Source: Kineosporia babensis (GTDB lineage Bacteria; Actinomycetota; Actinomycetes; Actinomycetales; Kineosporiaceae). From it: a stretch of 64,000 nt of DNA. Below, piece by piece: positions 44,889 to 54,315 of the stretch. Positions within the stretch are counted from its first letter, which is position 1; every line of letters starts with the position of its first letter. The translations under genes and the position numbers were made by a program. The notes under the pieces were generated by a model, which had not been told where the DNA came from, did no database searches, and worked only from the letters and a program-made list of their open reading frames with translations. The DNA lies in contig NZ_JAJOMB010000034.1 of NCBI RefSeq assembly GCF_021129305.1, forward strand, positions 1 through 64,000, read 5' to 3'.

Positions 44889-45644
44889 GTGACCGAGGCT
44901 CATCTGCCCCGGCAGCGCGCCGCGCGGCCCTCACCAGAGCCCTACGCCCTGCTCACGCACCGGCATGATCGCCGAATGCTGCCGCTCGGCAAGGAAATCA
45001 CGATCGGTCGCGGAGCCGGGGCCGGGATCCGGATCGCCCACGAACCGGCCGACGAGCACGTCTCCCGGCTCACCGCCTCACTGCGGACCCTGCCCGACTG
45101 CGTGATGGTCCAGAACCGTTCCAGCAGTAAACCTCTGGTGCTGCGGCCGCTGGTCGGGGCCGAGCGCCTGCTGGAGCCCGGCGCGGCCACCACCTCGATG
45201 CCGTTCACCGAGTTCTTCGTCGTGGTGACCGGCCGGTTCGGAAGGGAGTACCGCGTGCACGTGGACGTTCGTGACCTCACCCCGCAGACGCCCCGGCCGG
45301 TGATCGATCCGCTGGAGACCGTCGACGGGGTGCCGATCGACCTGAGCGGGCCGCAGCGGCACCTGCTGGCCGCGCTGTGCGAGCCGTTGCTGACCCGCAC
45401 CGGGGCCCGCGCCGCGCCCGCCACCTACCGGGAGATCGGGGCCCGGGTGGGCCGGAGCCCGAGTTACGCCCGAAACGTGCTGCGGCGGCTCCGGGAACAG
45501 CTGGCCGCCCAGGGCGTGGCCGCGCTGGTCGCCTACAACCTGGAGAAGGTCTACGAGGACTTCCGCCCGGCCCTGGCCCGCTGGGCGATCAACAGCGGCA
45601 CGATCACCCTGGCCGACATCCAGGACCTCGGTGCCCACCCCTGA
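44889..45644 (+). CDS. FHA-like domain protein with C-terminal winged helix
   Basis: The 251-residue protein has a forkhead-associated-like domain at about 17-120 (LPLGKEITIGRGAGAG, HVSRLTASL, MVQNRSSS), with the Gly-Arg and Ser-Arg phosphothreonine-binding residues kept. The canonical His of SxxH is missing. Residues of about 145-220 form a winged-helix-like region (YREIGARVGRSPSYARNVLRRLREQL). This is the usual layout of actinobacterial FHA regulators encoded beside Ser/Thr kinases, and it overlaps the kinase gene by 14 bp. The GTG at 44889 has GGAGG 5-6 nt upstream. Confidence 0.78.
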   Translation: MTEAHLPRQRAARPSPEPYALLTHRHDRRMLPLGKEITIGRGAGAGIRIAHEPADEHVSRLTASLRTLPDCVMVQNRSSSKPLVLRPLVGAERLLEPGAATTSMPFTEFFVVVTGRFGREYRVHVDVRDLTPQTPRPVIDPLETVDGVPIDLSGPQRHLLAALCEPLLTRTGARAAPATYREIGARVGRSPSYARNVLRRLREQLAAQGVAALVAYNLEKVYEDFRPALARWAINSGTITLADIQDLGAHP

Positions 45645-47340
45645 ACCGCCGGAGGGCCACCCGGAATCCGACGATGCGGTCACGGTCGGCGGCTCCCCGG
45701 GGACCGGGAACCGGCCGAGCGGCCCGATCGACGTCTCCGGGCTGCTGGCCACCGAGGACCGGGCCCGGCTGGCCGGTGGGGCCGAACCGAACGGCTGGTA
45801 CGCCGGGCCGGACTGGGACCCGGACCGCTACCAGCTGCTCGGGCCTGGGCTGTCCGGCGGCGAGGGAGACATCTGGCGGGCCCGCTACCGGGGCGAGCTG
45901 ACCTCGCCGCTGCCGGTGGCGGTGAAGCGACTGCGCCGCCCGGCCAACGTCGGCGACGACTGGCCGACCCCGGCCGACCTGCGCCGCTGGGAAGACCTCC
46001 GGGCCCTGCTGCTGATCATGCGGATCGATCACCTGGTCAGCGTGCTCGACGTGTTCGTGGGGCCGGCGCCGCACCCGCACGGCCTGGTCCCGGAGCAGGA
46101 GGCCCCGATCACGCCCTACGTGGTGATGGAGTGGGTGCCCGGGCCGACCCTGGCCGACGAGTACACCGGGCGCCCCGCCACCGCGGAGAACCTGGGGCTG
46201 CGTCTGCGCCAGGTCGAGCAGGTGGCCAAGGCCCTGAACGCGCTGCACTCACGCACCGTCTCGGCCGGGAACCCGAGCCTGCACCGCGACGTGAAGCCGA
46301 CCAACTGCATCCTCGCTCCGCTGCGCGGGGTGGTCCTGGTCGATGTCGGCACCATGCGGCGGGTGGACGACGGCCGCGACCTGTCCGGCCGCCACACCCC
46401 GGCGTACACCGCGCCCGAGGTGCTGACCGATCCGATGGCCGCCCGGGAAGCCGCCTCGGACCGGTACTCGCTGGGCGCGCTGGCCTGGTTCTGCGTCACC
46501 GGCCAGAACCCACCGCCCGCCCGCGACCCGCAGGCTCAGGAGCAGGCCCGCAGTCTGGCGCTGGAGGCCGCTCGCAACGCCGGAGTCCGCGATCCCGCCG
46601 CCTTCGCCACGCACCTGACCCAGATGCTGGCCCCGCAGCCGACGGCCCGGCCCACCGATGCCCAGGCCTGGGCGGAGCGGCTGCGCACCCTCGGGGTGAT
46701 CTCCGAGCCCACCTCGAAGAGTCTCCTGGCGGCCGCGATCGCGATTCCCCTGATGGCGATCGCGCTGATCCTGCTGCCCCTGGCCGTGCCGCGGGAAGAG
46801 GGGGAACCCAGCGCCTCGTCCACCAAGGCGACGCTGCCGGCGTCCATAGTTACTGAGCCGCCACCACCCCACCGCAACCTTGACCGCGGGCCGTGGCCCA
46901 CCCGCGGCACCACCAGTAAGTCGGCCGCGTTCACCGCCCCCGCCGACGGCGCCGAGATCGGCCGGTGCCCCCAGCTGCGGGGCACCGCAGACCTGCCGCC
47001 CGGCCGGACGCTGCTGTTCACCGTGGAGAACCTCAGCGTCGGCGAGCGGATCCGGCACGTCACCCTGATCCCCGGCTGGCGCCGTCCGGCCTCGCTGGCG
47101 CGCTGGAAGCTGCGCCCACCGGTGGGCCTGCCCTCCGATCCGCTGGGAGACCGCTACCGGCTGGAAGTGGTAGTGGTGCCGTTGGCCGCGCTCAAAGGTC
47201 AGGCCGCCACTCGCTCCGGCCTGGCCATTCCCGCAAAGAGCTACGTCGGAGCAAGCATTTTCGTCAGCCGGGGCAACCAGTCCGACAAGGGCTGCCCGAC
47301 CGGCCCACCGCCTGCCGGCGGGCCGCCACCGCGCCCTTAG
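45631..47340 (+). CDS. membrane Ser/Thr protein kinase with extracellular domain
   Basis: The 569-residue protein has a Hanks-type kinase domain at about 65-350. The ATP lysine is in VAVKRL near 97 and the catalytic loop is HRDVKPTN near 217. DVG replaces DFG near 238, and YTAPEV forms the APE motif. One transmembrane helix (about 366-388) is followed by an extracellular domain of about 180 residues with two cysteines and a Pro-rich end, no PASTA units. It is coupled to the FHA gene. The DVG variant is compatible with activity, since Asp is kept. Confidence 0.88.
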   Translation: MPTPEPPEGHPESDDAVTVGGSPGTGNRPSGPIDVSGLLATEDRARLAGGAEPNGWYAGPDWDPDRYQLLGPGLSGGEGDIWRARYRGELTSPLPVAVKRLRRPANVGDDWPTPADLRRWEDLRALLLIMRIDHLVSVLDVFVGPAPHPHGLVPEQEAPITPYVVMEWVPGPTLADEYTGRPATAENLGLRLRQVEQVAKALNALHSRTVSAGNPSLHRDVKPTNCILAPLRGVVLVDVGTMRRVDDGRDLSGRHTPAYTAPEVLTDPMAAREAASDRYSLGALAWFCVTGQNPPPARDPQAQEQARSLALEAARNAGVRDPAAFATHLTQMLAPQPTARPTDAQAWAERLRTLGVISEPTSKSLLAAAIAIPLMAIALILLPLAVPREEGEPSASSTKATLPASIVTEPPPPHRNLDRGPWPTRGTTSKSAAFTAPADGAEIGRCPQLRGTADLPPGRTLLFTVENLSVGERIRHVTLIPGWRRPASLARWKLRPPVGLPSDPLGDRYRLEVVVVPLAALKGQAATRSGLAIPAKSYVGASIFVSRGNQSDKGCPTGPPPAGGPPPRP

Positions 47341-47630
47341 ACCTCGATCTGGATCCGGGCGATCTCCTCGGACAGCGGCCCGAAGATCTCGCGGCGCAGC
47401 CGGTTGTGCTCCTCGTCCTCGTCGTACGCCCGGTAGGCAGCAACGTCGGCGAAGTCCGCGGTGATGGTGAAGTCCCAGTTGCCCTCGCGCAGTCCGGCGT
47501 CGCGGCCCACCTTCACCCCGGTCATGCCCGGGATCGCCAGGGCGACGATGCCGGCCAGGCCCTTCTCGAGCAGATCGGTGTCCGCGCCGGGCTTGAGCCG
47601 GCCCATCACGACGTTGCGGATCATGCGCAT
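47337..47630 (-). CDS. Dabb family (stress-responsive alpha/beta barrel) protein
   Basis: The 97-residue protein has the ferredoxin-like Dabb/EthD pattern (MIRNVVMGRLKPGADTDLLEKGL ... NWDFTITADFADVAAYRAYDEDEEHNRLRREI). Such proteins form small dimeric barrels; activities vary. The stop overlaps the end of the convergent kinase gene by 4 bp, so no room remains for a terminator between them. Confidence 0.85.
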   Translation of the reverse strand: MRMIRNVVMGRLKPGADTDLLEKGLAGIVALAIPGMTGVKVGRDAGLREGNWDFTITADFADVAAYRAYDEDEEHNRLRREIFGPLSEEIARIQIEV

Positions 47631-47678
47631 TCTCCGTTCACCGGGGCTGAGACGCCGATCCTAATCCGGACAACAAAA

Positions 47679-47713
47679 GGCGCCGCCCCCGGGAAGAACC
47701 CGTTGGCGGCGCC
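47679..47713 (-). terminator. intrinsic terminator of the DUF5302 gene
   Basis: GGCGCCGCC (47679-47687) pairs with GGCGGCGCC (47705-47713), and a CCTTTTGTT tail follows on the minus strand. Confidence 0.85.
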
Positions 47714-47726
47714 GAAACCGGATGCC

Positions 47727-47909
47727 TTACGAACCGGCCTTACGCCGGAACATCTGCTGCGCTCCGGAGGTCTCGGCGCCGTGGGACCCGCCCACCTTGC
47801 CGTTTCCCTTGACCTCGGCCTGGTGCAGCCCGCCATTGGCGTGCTTGCGCTCCAGTGCCTCGCGGAACTTACGCTTCGTGTCAGAACTGACCTGATTGTC
47901 AGACGGCAT
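47727..47909 (-). CDS. DUF5302 domain-containing small protein
   Basis: The 60-residue basic protein (MPSDNQVSSDTKRKFREALE ... QMFRRKAGS) matches DUF5302, common in actinobacteria, with no known role. AAGGAG lies upstream of the ATG at 47909. The high Lys/Arg and the GSHG stretch suggest nucleic acid contact, but this is inference. Confidence 0.8.
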   Translation of the reverse strand: MPSDNQVSSDTKRKFREALERKHANGGLHQAEVKGNGKVGGSHGAETSGAQQMFRRKAGS

Positions 47910-48002
47910 GAATGCTCTCCTTCGAGGTCGGCGTCCACTTCCCCGCCCGCTCAGCGTGACAGCCCACCTGGCGCCCCGCCACCGCTTTTCCGCCAAGTGG
48001 GT

Positions 48003-50054
48003 CTACTGCGCCGCATCGTCGCTGGTCACAGCGTTGACGGCACGCAGTACGGCATCGGCCTTGAGGCGAACCTCACGCCATTCGGGCTCCGGACCGGAGA
48101 GCACCGTGATCGCCCCACCGGCGCCCACGCTCACCTGGTTACCGGTATGGACCAGTGTGCGGATGACAATGCTCAGATCGGCCGTGCCATTTACCCCGAA
48201 GAATCCGATGGCGCCGGAATAGATACCGCGCGCCGTTCCCTCCAGATCGCGCAGCAGACGCATGGTGCGAACCTTCGGAGCGCCGGTCATCGAACCGCCG
48301 GGAAAGGCTGCCCGCACACAGTCAACCGCGCTGCGCCCCGGCGCCAGATCGCCCTCGATCGTCGAAACCAGCTGGTGCACAGTGCTGAACGATTCGACCT
48401 GCATCAGGGTGGGGACATGGACCGATCCCGGTTCGCACACCCGTCCCAGATCGTTGCGGAGCAGGTCGACGATCATCAGGTTCTCGGCACGTTCTTTGGT
48501 GTCGTTCTTCAGTTCTTCGGCCAGAGAACGGTCTTCGTCCGGAGTGTCACCTCGGGGGCGGGTGCCTTTGATCGGCTTGGCGCTGACTTTCCCCTGGCGA
48601 TCGATCCTCAGGAAGCGCTCCGGGGAGGAAGAAGAAATGCAGAAGTCCCCGAAATCCAGAAAAGCGCCGTAGGGAGCCGGATTCAGATTGCGCAGCCGCC
48701 GGTAGACCTCGAAAGGCGACGATTCGGTCTGCGCCTCGAACCGGGTGGTCAGGCAGGCCTCATAGGTCTCGCCTTCGCGGAGCCAATGATGGACGTTCGC
48801 AATGTCTTTGAGGTATTGGGCTCGCCCACGCACGGGTCGGGCAATGCTGCGCGGGTGGTCGCCGAGCGCGGGTAGCTTCCGGCCGGATAGTCCGGCGATC
48901 AGTGCGGCGGTGGCGTCGAGCCAGGCGGAAGTCTCCTCGACCGGGTGATTTTCAGGATCAAGAGCCAGCAGATGGACGTTTGCCAGGACGTGGTCGAGAA
49001 CCACCAGTCGGTCGGCGAAGAGGAATACGGCATCCGGCTGATCGCTGGGAAAGGGGCTGGCGGTCGCCGGATCGGCGGTTGCCTCGTAGCCGAGGTAGCC
49101 CACGTAGCCGCCGGTGAAGTCGAACGGCAGATCGGCAGGCTCCGCAACCCGGAAAGTGCTGAGCAGAGAACTGATCTGGTCGAAGATGTTGTGGTCTTCG
49201 TGATGGATCAGGCTCTCGCGCAGTGGTCCGCCCGGGCCACAGACCAGATACGAGAACCGGCCGGAATCCTGCCCGGGCGCGGCGCTGTCCAGCCAGATCG
49301 CCGGCTCTTCCTGAGAACCACGAAGTTCGGCGAACAGGAGTTCGGCATCCACCTGGCCAGGAATGCAGCGGGCGGTGAGCCGGAGCGGGGTTCGCTCCTC
49401 GTCCATTGTTGGTGGAAGTTGTTCTTCTCCGGCCGGTCTCAGGCCTCGCCGGGGAGTCAGATTCCGGAAGTTCTCGATGATCTTCGCACCGTGAGCGGTA
49501 AGGATGGACTCGGGATGGAACTGGACGCCGAAAAGCGGGGCGTCGGCGGCCTGAAGACCCATCAACGTGCCGTCCTCGGCCCAGGCGGCGGCGGTCAGGC
49601 CGTCCGGCAGCGGCTCGGGCACCGCCAGCGAGTGGTACCGCACCACGTCGAAATCCTGTGGGATACCGGCCAACAGCGGCCCCTGATGGCGCACCCGGCT
49701 GATCCGGCCGTGCATCACCTGCCCGGCGTTGACGGTGTGCGCTCCGTACGCCACGGCAATGCCCTGATGCCCTAGGCAGATCCCCAGCAAGGGCACCTGC
49801 TCGGCCCGCGCCCAGGCGATTGCCGCCGCGGAGAGCCCGAAGTCGCCGGCGTGCTCCGGACGGCCCGGGCCAGGGGAGATCACGATGTTGTCGAACTGGG
49901 CCCGGGCCAGTACCTGGCTCCAGTCGCCCTCGTCGTTGCGCACCACGGTGGGCTCGGCCCCGTTCGCCACCGCCAGCAACTGGAACAGGTTGTAGGTGTA
50001 CGAGTCGTAGTTGTCCACCAGCAGCGTCCGGACGGGTCTGGGTTCGGCCGTCAT
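48003..50054 (-). CDS. pabAB: aminodeoxychorismate synthase, fused PabA-PabB
   Basis: Makes 4-amino-4-deoxychorismate for p-aminobenzoate/folate. The N-terminal glutaminase has Cys in GICLGHQ near 91 and His/Glu in FHPES near 177. The chorismate-binding domain runs from about 220 to 680, with PIKGTRPRG near 493; Lys in this motif marks aminodeoxychorismate rather than anthranilate synthase. FPGGSMTGAPK is also intact. Fused forms occur in folate synthesis and in some antibiotic clusters; no other cluster gene is visible here. The start is ATG 50054. Confidence 0.93.
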   Translation of the reverse strand: MTAEPRPVRTLLVDNYDSYTYNLFQLLAVANGAEPTVVRNDEGDWSQVLARAQFDNIVISPGPGRPEHAGDFGLSAAAIAWARAEQVPLLGICLGHQGIAVAYGAHTVNAGQVMHGRISRVRHQGPLLAGIPQDFDVVRYHSLAVPEPLPDGLTAAAWAEDGTLMGLQAADAPLFGVQFHPESILTAHGAKIIENFRNLTPRRGLRPAGEEQLPPTMDEERTPLRLTARCIPGQVDAELLFAELRGSQEEPAIWLDSAAPGQDSGRFSYLVCGPGGPLRESLIHHEDHNIFDQISSLLSTFRVAEPADLPFDFTGGYVGYLGYEATADPATASPFPSDQPDAVFLFADRLVVLDHVLANVHLLALDPENHPVEETSAWLDATAALIAGLSGRKLPALGDHPRSIARPVRGRAQYLKDIANVHHWLREGETYEACLTTRFEAQTESSPFEVYRRLRNLNPAPYGAFLDFGDFCISSSSPERFLRIDRQGKVSAKPIKGTRPRGDTPDEDRSLAEELKNDTKERAENLMIVDLLRNDLGRVCEPGSVHVPTLMQVESFSTVHQLVSTIEGDLAPGRSAVDCVRAAFPGGSMTGAPKVRTMRLLRDLEGTARGIYSGAIGFFGVNGTADLSIVIRTLVHTGNQVSVGAGGAITVLSGPEPEWREVRLKADAVLRAVNAVTSDDAAQ

Positions 50055-50090
50055 CGTGCTCCTAGCTCCGGATCCTGCCAAAACGATCGA

Positions 50091-50120
50091 AGGCCGGTTC
50101 AGCTTCCGCTGAACCGGCCT
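50091..50120 (-). terminator. intrinsic terminator of tRNA-Pro
   Basis: A perfect 12-bp stem (50091-50102 with 50109-50120) is followed on the minus strand by a short TTTT tract. Confidence 0.85.
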
Positions 50121-50139
50121 CTGACCAGTTACTGCACCG

Positions 50140-50213
<74 letters not shown>

Positions 50214-50290
50214 GTGGAGTGGTTCTAACCTTACCCGACGAGGTGCCCAAGTCTGAAATTGGTTAGTGCGGACCGCTCGGTGGGCCCGGT

Positions 50291-51205
50291 TCAGGCCGCC
50301 GGCGTGAGGGTCAGCAGCGTGGCCTCGGGGCGGCAGGCGAACCGCACCGGCGTGTACGGCGAGGTGCCCAGGCCGGCGCTGACGTGCATCCAGGCGTCGC
50401 TCGGGTCGGTGCCGTCGCCGGGGTAGCGGGACACGCCCTTGGCCCGGCCGCGGTCCAGGTCGCAGTTGGTGGTCAGGGCGCCCACGCCCGGGATGCACAG
50501 CTGCCCGCCGTGGGTGTGCCCGGCCAGGATCAGCCCGGCGCCGTCGGCCGTCATCGCGTCCAGCACCCGCAGGTACGGCGCGTGGGCCACACCGATCGTC
50601 AGCGCCACGCTCGGGTCGGCCGGGCCGGCCACCTCGCTGTAGCGGTCCCGCTTGATGTGCGGGTCGTCCACGCCGACGAACTCCAGCCGCAGGCCGTTGA
50701 TCTTCAGCTCCTCGCGGCGGTTGTTCAGGTCTACCCAGCCCGCCTCACGGAAGCCGTCGACCAGATCCGCGGTGGGCAGCCGGTTGCCGTGGATGCGCTT
50801 CTTGCCGCCGTAGGGCAGCAGGTAGCGCGCCGGGTTCTTGGGCTTGGGGGCGAAGTAGTCGTTGGACCCGAGGACGAACACCCCGGGCAGCCGCATCAGG
50901 TGCTCGTGCGCCCGCAGCACCGCCGGCACCGCCTCCATGTGGGCCAGGTTGTCGCCCGTGCTGACCACCAGGTCCGGCTCCAGCGCGGCCAGTCCGCGCA
51001 CCCACTCCAGCTTCTTGGTCTGGTTGGGCACCAGGTGCAGGTCCGACAGGCACAGCACGCGCAGCGGTGAGCTCCCCGCCGGCAGCACCGGCACGCTGAA
51101 TCGCCGCAGCGTGTAGGCACGGGCCTCGGCCAGGGAGTAACCGAGTCCGGCGGCCCCAAGGGCCAGCGCGGCGAGGGGAAGCTTGGCGGATGGGCGCATC
51201 GGCAC
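50291..51205 (-). CDS. metallophosphoesterase
   Basis: The 304-residue protein has a short N-terminal hydrophobic segment (LPLAALALGAAGLGYSLA). All calcineurin-like motifs are present: SDLHL near 54, GDN near 82, GSNDYF near 114 in place of GNHE, and GHTHGGQ near 230. Its position next to ponA2 matches Rv3683 of M. tuberculosis. The substrate is unknown; membrane-tethered and facing out is plausible. Confidence 0.87.
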   Translation of the reverse strand: MPMRPSAKLPLAALALGAAGLGYSLAEARAYTLRRFSVPVLPAGSSPLRVLCLSDLHLVPNQTKKLEWVRGLAALEPDLVVSTGDNLAHMEAVPAVLRAHEHLMRLPGVFVLGSNDYFAPKPKNPARYLLPYGGKKRIHGNRLPTADLVDGFREAGWVDLNNRREELKINGLRLEFVGVDDPHIKRDRYSEVAGPADPSVALTIGVAHAPYLRVLDAMTADGAGLILAGHTHGGQLCIPGVGALTTNCDLDRGRAKGVSRYPGDGTDPSDAWMHVSAGLGTSPYTPVRFACRPEATLLTLTPAA

Positions 51206-51326
51206 ATCCTCGCAGGTCCGCCTCGGCCGTTCGCCGGGTACGGAAAATTAGCCCTGATGTAGTAAGGGGCCCGAGTACCGGTAAATGATGCGGATGGAAC
51301 TGTTGACAGGTGCGAGGATGGGCCCC

Positions 51327-51803
51327 ATGTCCGACTCCTCGACCGGCCTCAAGGCCCGCCTGCGTTCCGACCTCACCACCGCCATGAAGGCCCGCGACGC
51401 CATCCGCTCCAGCACGATCCGGATGGTCATGACCGCGATCAAGGCCGAGGAGGTGTCCGGCACCACTGCCCGTGAGCTGTCCGAGCAGGAACTCGTCACG
51501 GTGCTCACCCGCGAGGCGAAGAAGCGCCGGGAGGCGGCCGGCGCCTACGACGACGCGGGCCGCGCCGAGTTGGCCGAGAAGGAGCGGGCCGAGCTCGCGG
51601 TGCTCGCCGACTACCTGCCCGAGCAGCTGTCCGAGGATGAATTGCGGACGCTGGTGGCCGAGGAGGTCTCGGCGGCGGCAGCCGCCGGGAAGTCCGGTAA
51701 GGCGGCGATGGGCCTGGTGATGAAGGCGGTCCGGGGCCGGGTGTCCGGCCGGGCCGAGGGCGGCCTGGTGGCCGCCGAGGTGAAGAACCAGCTCGAGGCC
51801 TGA
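51327..51803 (+). CDS. GatB/YqeY domain-containing protein
   Basis: The 158-residue helical protein (LKARLRSDLTTAMKARDAIRSSTIRMVMTAIKAEEV ... KAAMGLVMKAVRGRVSGRAEGGLVAAEV) is a standalone YqeY. It shares the tail domain of the amidotransferase GatB, possibly tRNA-binding. The ATG at 51327 has GAGG upstream. It converges on the PBP gene, with a hairpin between. Confidence 0.9.
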   Translation: MSDSSTGLKARLRSDLTTAMKARDAIRSSTIRMVMTAIKAEEVSGTTARELSEQELVTVLTREAKKRREAAGAYDDAGRAELAEKERAELAVLADYLPEQLSEDELRTLVAEEVSAAAAAGKSGKAAMGLVMKAVRGRVSGRAEGGLVAAEVKNQLEA

Positions 51804-51821
51804 TTTTCGGGCTCATCACGA

Positions 51822-51858
51822 CGAAGGCCTGGAGTCCCTTGCGGACTCCAGGCCTTCG
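51822..51858. terminator. bidirectional hairpin between YqeY and PBP genes
   Basis: A perfect 16-bp stem (51822-51837 with 51843-51858) has a 5-nt loop between convergent genes. Confidence 0.9.
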
Positions 51859-51876
51859 TTCGGTGGGCGCGGGTGA

Positions 51877-54315
51877 TCAGCGGCCGAAGTTCCCCGGATC
51901 GTCGCCGAAGCCGGGCTGCTCGATACCGGGCAGATCGAAGTCGCCGTTACCGGGCATCTCCTCTTCCTGCCCTTCCTCACCCTGATCGGGGCCGGAGCTG
52001 AGGTACAGCGTCACCGAGCCGCCGGTGCTGGTCCGGCCGGAGGGGTCGGTGCGGGCCACGGTGCCGGCCGGCTGGTCGGACGCCTCGAGCTGGCTGCTCT
52101 CCTCGACCGTGAAACCGGCCTGCTCCAGGATGCTGCGGGCCTCGTCCGGGCTCTTGCCGGTCACGCTCGGGATGTCCGACATCGGGGTCTCGAGCAGGCT
52201 GCTGTCCGCCTCGGGGAAGTCCTCGACCGCCTTGCCCTCCAGCGCCGGCTCCATGATCTTCTTCCAGATCGGCGCCGCGAGCGTGCCACCGTAGACCGCG
52301 TTGTAGTAGCGGCCGTTGATGTAGATGTTGGTCATGTTCTTGCGCTTGCCGTCCACCGTCTCCGGGCCGACCCAGACCGCGGTGGACAGCTGCGGGGTGT
52401 AGCCGGCGAACCAGGTGGCCTCGGAGCCGTTGGTGGTACCGGTCTTGCCGGAGGCCTTCTGGCCGTTGGCGAGCGGGCCGGTGCTGGAGGCGGTGCCGTT
52501 GGTGAGCGCCCGGCTCAGCCCCAGCGTGGTGGTGTTCGCGACCTCGGCGTCGATCGTCTGCTTGCAGTTGGCCTTCGGGATCTTGATCTTCTTGCCGTTG
52601 CGGTCCTTGATCGAAGTGACCACGATCGGGTTGCAGTACTTACCGCCCGAGGCGAACGTGGCGTAGGCGTTGGCCATGGTCAACGGGGACTGGTTGATCA
52701 CGCCCAGGGCGATCGCGGGAATGTTGTCCGGCAGCTTGGTGGTCTTCTTGCCGTCCACCTCGACCGGCGCGGCCTGGTGCATGCCCAGAGCCTCGGCCAT
52801 CTCCCGCACGTCGCACAGGTCGAGCTGCTGTTCCATCCGGACGTAGGCACCGTTGACCGAGTTGGCCGTGGCGTCCCAGACGCTCATGGTCCCGTTGCCG
52901 CTGCTGTCGCTGGAGTTACGGACCGTCCAGATCTCGCTGGACTGCAGGTTCGAGCCGCAGCTCTTGAACGAGTTCACCGGGAGCGAGCCGGGGGAGCCGT
53001 TGATCGAGGCGTTCAGCGAGTGCCCGGCCTTGAGCCAGGTGGCCAGGATCACCGGCTTGAACGTCGAGCCGGTGAGGAAGCCGGAGGAACCACCGTACTT
53101 GTAGTCGGTGGAGTAGTTGATCGTGGTGTTCTTGCGGCCCTTCTTGGTGCTGTAGTACTTGTTCTGGATCATCGAGAGCACCTTGCCGGTGCCCGGCTCC
53201 ACGGTCACCGAGGCGGTGGCCACGTTGCTGGAGTCGTTCGGCGGGATCGCTTCGTTCACGGCCTTCCAGCCGGCCTTGAGGATCTTCGGGTCCAGCGTCG
53301 TGCGGATGGTGTAGCCACCCCGCTTCAGCGCGGCCTGCCGGTCCTCCTCGGTGGCGCCGAGCGCCTTGAACCCGTTGCCCTTGGTGATCACGTTGTAGAC
53401 GTAGTCGCAGAAGTACGCCCGCGTGCCGGCGTTGGCGCAGCCCTGGTAGGTCGGGGTGACGTCGGACTTCAGCGGGGTGTCGACCGCCTCGTCGTGCTCC
53501 TGCTGGGTGATCATCTTCAGCGAGAGCATCTTGTTCAGCACGGTGTCGCGCCGGGCCAGAGCCTTGTCGTGCTGTTCCTCCGAGGCCGGGTTGAACTGGG
53601 TCGGGGAGGCGATCATCCCGCCCAGCATCGCCGCCTGGGGCAGGGTCAGCTTCTTGGCACTGGTGTTGAAGTAGTACTTGGCCGCCGCCTCGACACCGTT
53701 GGTCTGGCCGCCGAACCAGGCGATGTTCAGGTAGCCCTCGAGGATCTCCTGCTTGGACTTCTTCTTCTCCAGCGCGGTGGCCAGCCGGATCTCGCGCAGC
53801 TTGCGGGAGTTGGTCTGTTCCTCGGCCGCCTCGTAGGCCGCCTCGTCCCCGCTGGCGTGCGCCGCGTCCTTCAGCGTGTTCTTCACCAGCTGCTGGGTCA
53901 GCGTGGAGGCGCCCTGCGAGACCCCGCCCGAGGCCTGGTTGACCAGTAGGGCCCGGACCAGGCCCTTGGTGTCCACCCCGCCGTGCTCGTAGAACCGCTC
54001 GTCCTCGATGGCGACCACCGCGTCCTGCATGAACTCGGAGATCTCCTCCAGCTTCACCGGGTCGCGGTTCTCGTCGTAGAACGTCGCGATCAGCGAGCCG
54101 TCCGAGGCCAGCACCCGGGTGCTGGCCGAGACCTGGGTGTCCTCCAGCTCACTGGGCAGAGCGTTGAACGCATCGATCGCACTGTTCGAGGCCAGGCCTG
54201 TGGCGCCGATCGCGGGGACTGCGAGCCCGGCCGCGAGAACGCCCGCCACCAGACTGGTCACCGTGAAGGCGCCGAGCAGACCCAGGACATTCTTGGGGGT
54301 AGGTGCCGGCGACAT
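51877..54315 (-). CDS. ponA2: class A penicillin-binding protein with PASTA domain (PonA2-like)
   Basis: Bifunctional wall synthase. After a transmembrane anchor (about 10-33), the GT51 glycosyltransferase shows EDERFYEHGGVD near 102 and STLTQQLVKNT. The transpeptidase has S(T)FK in TGSTFKP near 415 and KTGTT near 624. One PASTA unit (about 705-770, IPSVTGKSPDEARSILEQAGF) precedes an acidic Gly-rich tail. The start ATG 54315 is followed by MSPAPTPKN. It is divergent from the whiB gene, as in M. tuberculosis ponA2-whiB4. Confidence 0.94.
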   Translation of the reverse strand: MSPAPTPKNVLGLLGAFTVTSLVAGVLAAGLAVPAIGATGLASNSAIDAFNALPSELEDTQVSASTRVLASDGSLIATFYDENRDPVKLEEISEFMQDAVVAIEDERFYEHGGVDTKGLVRALLVNQASGGVSQGASTLTQQLVKNTLKDAAHASGDEAAYEAAEEQTNSRKLREIRLATALEKKKSKQEILEGYLNIAWFGGQTNGVEAAAKYYFNTSAKKLTLPQAAMLGGMIASPTQFNPASEEQHDKALARRDTVLNKMLSLKMITQQEHDEAVDTPLKSDVTPTYQGCANAGTRAYFCDYVYNVITKGNGFKALGATEEDRQAALKRGGYTIRTTLDPKILKAGWKAVNEAIPPNDSSNVATASVTVEPGTGKVLSMIQNKYYSTKKGRKNTTINYSTDYKYGGSSGFLTGSTFKPVILATWLKAGHSLNASINGSPGSLPVNSFKSCGSNLQSSEIWTVRNSSDSSGNGTMSVWDATANSVNGAYVRMEQQLDLCDVREMAEALGMHQAAPVEVDGKKTTKLPDNIPAIALGVINQSPLTMANAYATFASGGKYCNPIVVTSIKDRNGKKIKIPKANCKQTIDAEVANTTTLGLSRALTNGTASSTGPLANGQKASGKTGTTNGSEATWFAGYTPQLSTAVWVGPETVDGKRKNMTNIYINGRYYNAVYGGTLAAPIWKKIMEPALEGKAVEDFPEADSSLLETPMSDIPSVTGKSPDEARSILEQAGFTVEESSQLEASDQPAGTVARTDPSGRTSTGGSVTLYLSSGPDQGEEGQEEEMPGNGDFDLPGIEQPGFGDDPGNFGR

